From: an uncultured Eubacteriales bacterium | GTDB lineage: Bacteria > Bacillota > Clostridia > Oscillospirales > Oscillospiraceae | Reading direction: 5' to 3' | DNA length: 16,915 bases | NCBI GenBank assembly: GCA_900543085.1 | Contig: UQQF01000047.1 | Coordinates: 1 to 16,915 of the forward strand | In this document: in pieces, positions 12,714 through 16,915 of the stretch | Numbering within the stretch: the stretch's first letter is position 1 | Layout of the letters: every line of letters starts with the position of its first letter | Translations under genes and position numbers: made by a program | The notes under the pieces: model-generated | The model's database searches: none | Told to the model about the DNA's origin: nothing | Seen by the model: only the letters and a program-made list of their open reading frames with translations

Positions 12714-13391
12714 GTGGCCGTGGGACCGATTCCAAGCGCCGCAGAAGAAGTCGAAGTCAGGACAAGAACCCCAGTAAAAGCCCTGCGCCGGAGCACGGCT
12801 GAGCTCGCAGAGAGCCCGGGAGACGGAAAGGTCGACCGCCGTGTGAGAAAAACAAAGAGTCAGCTCCGTCAGGCGCTGACCACGCTGCTGCTCAAAAAGA
12901 GCTTCAGCGAAATCACCGTCCGCGAGATATCGGAGCTGGCCGATGTCAACCGCGGCACCTTCTACACGCACTACCGCGACACTGCGGATCTGCTTTACCA
13001 GCTGGAAAATGCGTTCCTGGACAAGCTCCGGGATATAAACGTGACCGTCATACGCCAGGACTGGGAGGAGGCGACCTACGTCTACCTGGAAGAAGTGTTC
13101 GTGCTGTGCTACGACAACGCGGACATCTACACGGCGCTGGTGCGCAACAACGGCGACCAGGACTTCCAGGCTCGCTTCGTGAGCGTCCTGCGCAACCAGT
13201 TCCTGCGCAACTTCCTCGAGAACGTCTGCCGCACCGAGGAGCGGGTCAAGGAGATGTACTGCGTGTACATCGTCCAGGGAATGCTGGCCATGGTTTCGCT
13301 GTGGCTGGACACAGGCATGAGGGAAACGCCCGAGCAGATGGCAAAGCTGGGCGGGGACTTCATCATGCGCGGCGTGAAAGGTCTCAGATAG
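12714..13391 (+). CDS. TetR/AcrR-family transcriptional regulator
   Basis: The 225-residue protein has a TetR helix-turn-helix domain at about 44-100: RKTKSQLRQALTTLLLKKSF, then ITVREISELADVNRGTFYTH, and YRDTADLL. The C-terminal domain with ALVRNNGDQDFQARF and YIVQGMLAMVSLWLDTGMRE resembles the Firmicutes-type TetR C-terminal domain also found in DhaS-like proteins. An unusual 43-residue charged N-terminal extension precedes the HTH; the GTG start at 12714 is supported by AGGGAGGAG 6 bp upstream, so the extension appears to be translated. It may repress itself and the divergent AI-2E gene through the palindrome at 12562, which is inference. Confidence 0.92.
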   Translation: MAVGPIPSAAEEVEVRTRTPVKALRRSTAELAESPGDGKVDRRVRKTKSQLRQALTTLLLKKSFSEITVREISELADVNRGTFYTHYRDTADLLYQLENAFLDKLRDINVTVIRQDWEEATYVYLEEVFVLCYDNADIYTALVRNNGDQDFQARFVSVLRNQFLRNFLENVCRTEERVKEMYCVYIVQGMLAMVSLWLDTGMRETPEQMAKLGGDFIMRGVKGLR

Positions 13392-13433
13392 CCGCGCCGC
13401 GGTTGCGGCTCCTCCCCGCCGGACGCGGGGAGG
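13390..13433 (+). other. Hairpin pair after the TetR gene
   Basis: Two adjacent stems, AGCCGC..GCGGCT (13390-13410) and CCTCCCCGC..GCGGGGAGG (13411-13433, loop CGGAC), follow the stop codon. Neither has a T-tract, so intrinsic termination is doubtful and read-through into the next gene is possible. A further 7-bp palindrome (AACGGCG..CGCCGTT) lies at about 13446-13460. Confidence 0.5.
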
Positions 13434-13533
13434 GGCTGCTTGCATAACGGCGGCGCCGTTACACCCAATTCGCAGAAGCACACGGCGATTCGCGCGCCGG
13501 TGTTTCAAAATACCTTTGGAGGACGAAAACCCG

Positions 13534-15375
13534 ATGAAATTTGACTTTGGCAACTTCGGCGGCTTTAACCAGGACGGTGACAGCGGCGAATACCGCTGGA
13601 CCCCGCCGAAGAAGGACGGAGGCAAGCCCAAGAAGGCGCGGCGCGCCCTGTCCAAAGGCAAGGCCACGGTGATAAGCCTTGTGATCACCATAGTGTTTGC
13701 CCTGCTGTACTTCTACTTCCAGCTCCCCGCGCTGAACATACACTCCGGCGACCTGTATGTTTTCATCATTCTCATAGCGCTGGTCTGGTGCGCCTCGCAG
13801 CTCATCCTCGGCGGCTTCCGCGGCGGCTCGATGAAGGAGTACGTCTCCACCGCAAGGAAGCAGGCGGCGATACCGTTTTATATAATCTGCCTGTGCGCGC
13901 TTGTGGCCATCGTCGGCTCGGTCATCGGCTGGCGCGTGTTCCGCGCCCGCGACTATGCCAGTCTGCTCACGATCGAGGACGGCAACTTCACCGAGGACGT
14001 GGCCGAGATAAGCTTCGACCAGATACCCATGCTCGACGACGCCTCGGCCAACGTGCTGGCCACCCGCCGTCTCGGCGAGCTGAGCGACCTGGTCAGCCAG
14101 TTCGAGGTCAACCCCGAGAGCTACCAGATAAACTACCACAACCGCCCCGTGCGCGTCACCTATCTCAACTACGGCGACTTCTTCAAGTGGTGGAACAACC
14201 AGAGCGACGGCATCCCCGCCTACCTGATCATCGACATGGTGACGCAGGAGGTCGAGGTTGCCCGCATCGACCAGGGCATACGCTATTCGCCCAGCGAGTA
14301 TTTCTTCCGCGACCTTGACCGTTATCTGCGCTTCCACTACCCGACGCTCATGTTCTCCGACGTGAACTTTGAGGTCAACGAGGAGGGCGAGCCATACTGG
14401 GTGGCCACCGTCATAACCAAGAAGATCGGACTTTTCGGCGGCGAGGACGTCACCGGCGCGGTGCTGCTCAACGCCGTCACCGGCGAGAGCGAATACCTGC
14501 CGATGGAGGAGATACCCCTCTGGGTCGACCGCGTCGCCACCGCCGACCTCATAATCGAGCAGTACAACTACTACGGCCTGTACCAGGGCGGCTTCTGGAA
14601 CAGCCTGTTCGGCCAGAGCGGCTGCACCGAGGTCACCAGCTATTACAACTACATCGCCCAGGACGACGACGTCTGGATGTACACCGGCGTCACCTCCGTC
14701 ACCGGCGACCGCGGCAACATAGGCTTCATACTCGTCAACCAGCGCACCAAGGAGGCGCGCTACTACCCCTGCGCCGGCGCAGACGAGGCCAGCGCCATGT
14801 CCAGCGCCCAGGGCGCGGTGCAGCAGTACAGCTACGTCGCCACCGCACCGCTGCTGCTGAACACCGGCGGACAGCCGACCTACTTCATGGCGCTCAAGGA
14901 CAACAGCCAGCTGGTCAAGATGTACGCCATGGTCAATGTCCAGCAGTACGACGCCGTTGCCACCGGCTCCACCGTCGAGGAGTGCGTGGACAACTACATC
15001 GAGCTCCTGGCCGAGCGCGGCATCACCACTACCACGCCGGGCGCCGAGGGCGAGACAACCGAGGCCTCCGGCACGGTCGCTGAGGTTCGCTACGCGGTCA
15101 CAGGCGGCAACACCGTGGCCTACATCCGTCTGGACGGCGGCGAGCAGTTCTACACGATAAGCGTTGCCGACGCACCCGAGGCGGTCATACTCAACGCCGG
15201 CGACGAGGTCACGCTCACCTTCTCCGCCAACGACGCCGAGGGCGCGCTCGTGCCGCTCACGAAGCTCGAGATAACCTCCCGCGCCCCGCTTGACCAGCCC
15301 GAGCCCACGCCCGAGCCGACGGTTCCGGCCGGCGGCGCAACGGACGAGGCTCCGGACGCCGAAACCGAACAATGA
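13534..15375 (+). CDS. Large three-helix membrane protein with extracellular domain, function unknown
   Basis: I do not recognise this 613-residue protein. The ATG at 13534 has TTTGGAGG 11 bp upstream; the TTG that opens the frame at 13516 is part of that site. A charged cytoplasmic N-terminus (1-43, Gly/Asn/Lys-rich) is followed by three membrane helices at about 44-63, 74-93 and 112-132. About 430 residues should then lie outside. They contain YLNYGDFFKWWNNQ, AYLIIDMVTQEVEVA, GAVLLNAVTGESEYLP, GFILVNQRTKEARYYPCAG and FMALKDNSQLVKMYAMVN. The alternation of ..LI..V.TQE.., ..LLNAVTGE.., ..LVNQRTKEA.. looks like tandem PepSY-like modules. A small beta-rich domain (about 510-575) and a Pro/Glu-rich disordered tail close the protein. 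It is a single-gene unit ending at the terminator at 15382. Confidence 0.9.
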   Translation: MKFDFGNFGGFNQDGDSGEYRWTPPKKDGGKPKKARRALSKGKATVISLVITIVFALLYFYFQLPALNIHSGDLYVFIILIALVWCASQLILGGFRGGSMKEYVSTARKQAAIPFYIICLCALVAIVGSVIGWRVFRARDYASLLTIEDGNFTEDVAEISFDQIPMLDDASANVLATRRLGELSDLVSQFEVNPESYQINYHNRPVRVTYLNYGDFFKWWNNQSDGIPAYLIIDMVTQEVEVARIDQGIRYSPSEYFFRDLDRYLRFHYPTLMFSDVNFEVNEEGEPYWVATVITKKIGLFGGEDVTGAVLLNAVTGESEYLPMEEIPLWVDRVATADLIIEQYNYYGLYQGGFWNSLFGQSGCTEVTSYYNYIAQDDDVWMYTGVTSVTGDRGNIGFILVNQRTKEARYYPCAGADEASAMSSAQGAVQQYSYVATAPLLLNTGGQPTYFMALKDNSQLVKMYAMVNVQQYDAVATGSTVEECVDNYIELLAERGITTTTPGAEGETTEASGTVAEVRYAVTGGNTVAYIRLDGGEQFYTISVADAPEAVILNAGDEVTLTFSANDAEGALVPLTKLEITSRAPLDQPEPTPEPTVPAGGATDEAPDAETEQ

Positions 15376-15381
15376 CATGAA

Positions 15382-15407
15382 AAAGGCGCCCCTCGCGGGG
15401 CGCCTTT
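15382..15407. terminator. Bidirectional terminator between the membrane protein and pta
   Basis: A perfect 11-bp stem (15382-15392 with 15397-15407, loop TCGC) with AAAA on the left and TTT on the right ends both convergent genes. Confidence 0.85.
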
Positions 15408-15433
15408 CGTGTTTGGTATCAGTCCGCTGCGGC

Positions 15434-16432
15434 TCAGGCGAGGGCGGCGGTGATGATGCTCATCTGGTAGACCTCCTCGGCGTTGCAGCCGCGGGAGAGG
15501 TCGTTGATGGGGGCGTTCAGGCCGGTGAGGATGGGGCCGTAGGCGTCGAAGCCGCCGAGGCGCTGGGCTATCTTGTAGCCGATGTTGCCGGACTGGATCT
15601 CGGGGAAGATGAAGGTGTTGGCATAGCCGGCGACCTTGCTGCCCGGGAACTTGAGCTGGCCGACGGTGGGGCTGACGGCGGCGTCGAACTGCATCTCGCC
15701 GTCGATGTCGAACTCGGGAGCCATGGCTTTGGCCTTGGCGCAGGCCTCGCGGGCGAGGTCGACTCCGGGGCCCTTGCCGCTGCCCTTGGTGGAGTAGCTC
15801 AGGAAGGCGACCTTGGGCTCGATGCCGAAGGTCTTGGCGACGCGGGCGCACTCCACGCCGGTCTCGGCCAGCTTGTCCGCGGCGGAGAGGGTGACGTTGC
15901 CCTCCTTGTCCACGGTGTCCTCATAGCTGATGTTGATGGCGCAGTCGCCCATGGCGAGCATCTCCTCGCCGCGCACCATGATGAAGCAGGAGCTGACGAG
16001 GTGGCTGCCCGGCTTGGTCTTGACCAGCTGCAGCGCCGGGCGGACGGTGTCGGCGGTGGAGTAGGTGGCGCCGCCCAGCAGGGCGTCGGCCTTGCCCATC
16101 TTGACCAGCATGGTGCCGAAATAGTTGGACTTCTTCAGCGCGGCGGCGCAGTCTTCGGCGCTCATCTTGCCCTTGCGCAGCTTGACCATCTCGTCGACCA
16201 TGGCGTCGAACTCGGCGTAGTTCTCGGGGTCGATAATCTCAAGACCCTCGATGTCGAAGCCGCCCTTGGCGGCAGCGGCCTTGACTTCGTCCACGTTGCC
16301 GACCAGCACGGGGGTGAGGAACCCGCCCGCCTTCAGACGAGCCGCGCTCTCGAGTATGCGCGCGTCGGTGCCCTCGGTGTAAACTATCTTGCGGGGGTTC
16401 TTCTTGAGTATTTCCACGAGGTTTTCAAACAT
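15434..16432 (-). CDS. pta: Phosphate acetyltransferase
   Basis: The 332-residue enzyme exchanges acetyl-CoA and phosphate for acetyl phosphate and CoA, the first step of acetate formation with substrate-level ATP yield. It has the family signatures KIVYTEGTDARILESAA near 15-31, LLGGATYSTADTVRPALQLV at about 118-137, VSSCFIMVRG near 145-154, LSYSTKGSGKGPGVD at about 212-226, GEMQFDAAVSP at 245-255, ANTFIFPEIQSGNIGYKIAQ and LTGLNAPINDLSRGC near the C-terminus. This is the short Pta form without the N-terminal regulatory domain of the enterobacterial enzyme. The ATG has GGAGG 9 bp upstream. The acetate kinase gene is not adjacent within the window. Confidence 0.97.
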   Translation of the reverse strand: MFENLVEILKKNPRKIVYTEGTDARILESAARLKAGGFLTPVLVGNVDEVKAAAAKGGFDIEGLEIIDPENYAEFDAMVDEMVKLRKGKMSAEDCAAALKKSNYFGTMLVKMGKADALLGGATYSTADTVRPALQLVKTKPGSHLVSSCFIMVRGEEMLAMGDCAINISYEDTVDKEGNVTLSAADKLAETGVECARVAKTFGIEPKVAFLSYSTKGSGKGPGVDLAREACAKAKAMAPEFDIDGEMQFDAAVSPTVGQLKFPGSKVAGYANTFIFPEIQSGNIGYKIAQRLGGFDAYGPILTGLNAPINDLSRGCNAEEVYQMSIITAALA

Positions 16433-16484
16433 ATTATTCTGCCTCCATAATTACGCGGCCGCGCCGCAAATTTTGTGACATATA

Positions 16485-16513
16485 ATTTTACCATCATCCA
16501 CGGAGGTTTGCAA
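16485..16513 (-). promoter_or_regulatory. Sigma-A promoter of pta
   Basis: On the minus strand TTGCAA (16508-16513) and TAAAAT (16485-16490) are 17 bp apart, with TGG before the -10 giving an extended element. The leader is about 45-50 nt. Confidence 0.85.
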
Positions 16514-16650
16514 TAGTTTTCCCCCATCGGCGGGGGGGTGTGGGTGCCCACCCACGGGGGGATGCAACCCGGAGGGTTGCAGAACCCCTCCTGGGAGGCT
16601 TTCTTTGGTCTTGGCCAAAGAAAGCCCCCCAGACCCCGAAAGGAAAGCCG
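16514..16650. repeat. Palindrome-rich intergenic stretch
   Basis: Four back-to-back inverted repeats: GTGGGT-GCCC-ACCCAC (16540-16555), TGCAACCC-GGA-GGGTTGCA (16563-16581), a short CCTCC..GGAGG, and CTTTCTTTGG-TCTTGG-CCAAAGAAAG (16599-16624). There is no coding sequence. The second and fourth stems are perfect, so this looks like selected or mobile structure and not chance GC content. It could be a terminator cluster or the edge of a dispersed repeat. Confidence 0.55.
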
Positions 16651-16654
16651 CTTT

Positions 16655-16915
16655 GGGTGCGTCTGTGTGCCAGGGAGTGCGTGTTACTCGGCGGTTCGAC
16701 ATATAGACGTTGGTATCCCGTAGTCTTTACGAGACTGGGGTGCTGTCTTTTTCGCGCGGCGGCGCTTTGCGCCGGAGCGCTTACGTGGGTAATTAGTTGG
16801 GGTGGTCGTCCGCGCGGTAAGACAGTGGCACCCTAATCTGGCATAAATCTTAGGGATGCAAACCTGAAATACCAACCTGTTTGGTGACCACTATTCCCCG
16901 TGTCCCCAAACTTCC
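16655..16915 (+). ncRNA. Candidate structured non-coding RNA, truncated by the window edge
   Basis: Nested stems cover the region. (1) A 10-bp helix 16660-16669/16700-16709 with two G-U pairs encloses a small GAGT..ACTC hairpin. (2) GTATCCC..GGGGTGC with AGTCT..AGACT inside, 16713-16743, uses two U-G pairs. (3) CTGTCTT + CGCGCGG pair with CCGCGCG + AAGACAG, 16743-16825, across a small internal loop, and enclose a perfect CGGCGC-TTT-GCGCCG hairpin. (4) AGTGG..CCACT (16824-16892) encloses CCCTAA..TTAGGG and ACCAA..TTGGT hairpins. The wobble pairs work only if the plus strand is the RNA. No protein frame looks real. A class I cannot name, or the 5' part of a group II intron or large RNA, are options. 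Confidence 0.5.

Noticed and set aside
13459..15378. A 639-codon minus-strand open frame opposite the large membrane protein
   Set aside because: Its Gly/Val/Ala/His-rich translation mirrors the plus-strand codons. The plus strand has a ribosome site, membrane helices and a terminator.
16684..16875. A 63-codon minus-strand gene at the right edge
   Set aside because: No ribosome site, Arg/Lys/Thr-rich sequence, and it lies within the stems whose wobble pairs point to a plus-strand RNA.

Overview
The window looks like chromosomal DNA from a GC-rich, spore-forming member of the Clostridia, most likely an Oscillospiraceae-type gut bacterium. The evidence is the sporulation cluster yabP-yabQ-divIC-yabR, strong AGGAGG ribosome sites, frequent TTG/GTG starts and sigma-A promoters. 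The genus cannot be fixed from this sequence. Most genes are housekeeping genes in short operons. I see no defence system, CRISPR array, prophage, transposase or tRNA. The unusual material is in the intergenic DNA.

Layout. 1-1619: minus-strand operon yabP-yabQ-divIC-yabR, ending in one (edge-truncated) copy of a dispersed, hairpin-rich repeat. 1747-2295: a short divergent gene for a membrane-anchored protein that resembles the front half of a longer envelope protein. 2286-3706: a translationally coupled macro-domain hydrolase and RluA-type pseudouridine synthase. 3786-4110: a full 325-bp copy of the repeat, with terminal inverted repeats and at least seven internal hairpins. 4183-6419: minus-strand rpmG-secE-nusG-rplK-rplA from a strong sigma-A promoter; rplJ and rplL do not follow. 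6710-6937: a candidate cobalamin-like riboswitch and a terminator, directly before folC-ruvX (7009-8717, plus). 8790-9964: MBL-fold hydrolase and Nudix hydrolase (minus). 10105-10809: a FadR-type GntR regulator with a long, structured, non-coding leader. 11240-13391: an AI-2E family membrane protein divergent from a TetR-type regulator. 13534-15375: a large unrecognised membrane protein. 15434-16432: phosphate acetyltransferase. 16514-16915: a palindrome-rich stretch leading into a plausible structured RNA that runs off the window edge.

How the genes fit together. rpmG-secE-nusG-rplK-rplA couples translation, secretion and transcription elongation. The yab operon serves sporulation and division. 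folC and ruvX serve folate metabolism and RNA/DNA processing. Pta serves acetyl-CoA/acetate energy metabolism. Coupling by a GTGA or ATGA overlap recurs (macro/rluA, folC/ruvX, MBL/Nudix), which makes the 170-bp yabQ/divIC overlap stand out.

The best leads for something undescribed are the structured RNA candidate at 16655-16915, the 325-bp multi-hairpin repeat, and the cobalamin-like element in front of folC. None can be confirmed without covariance-model and genome-wide repeat searches.
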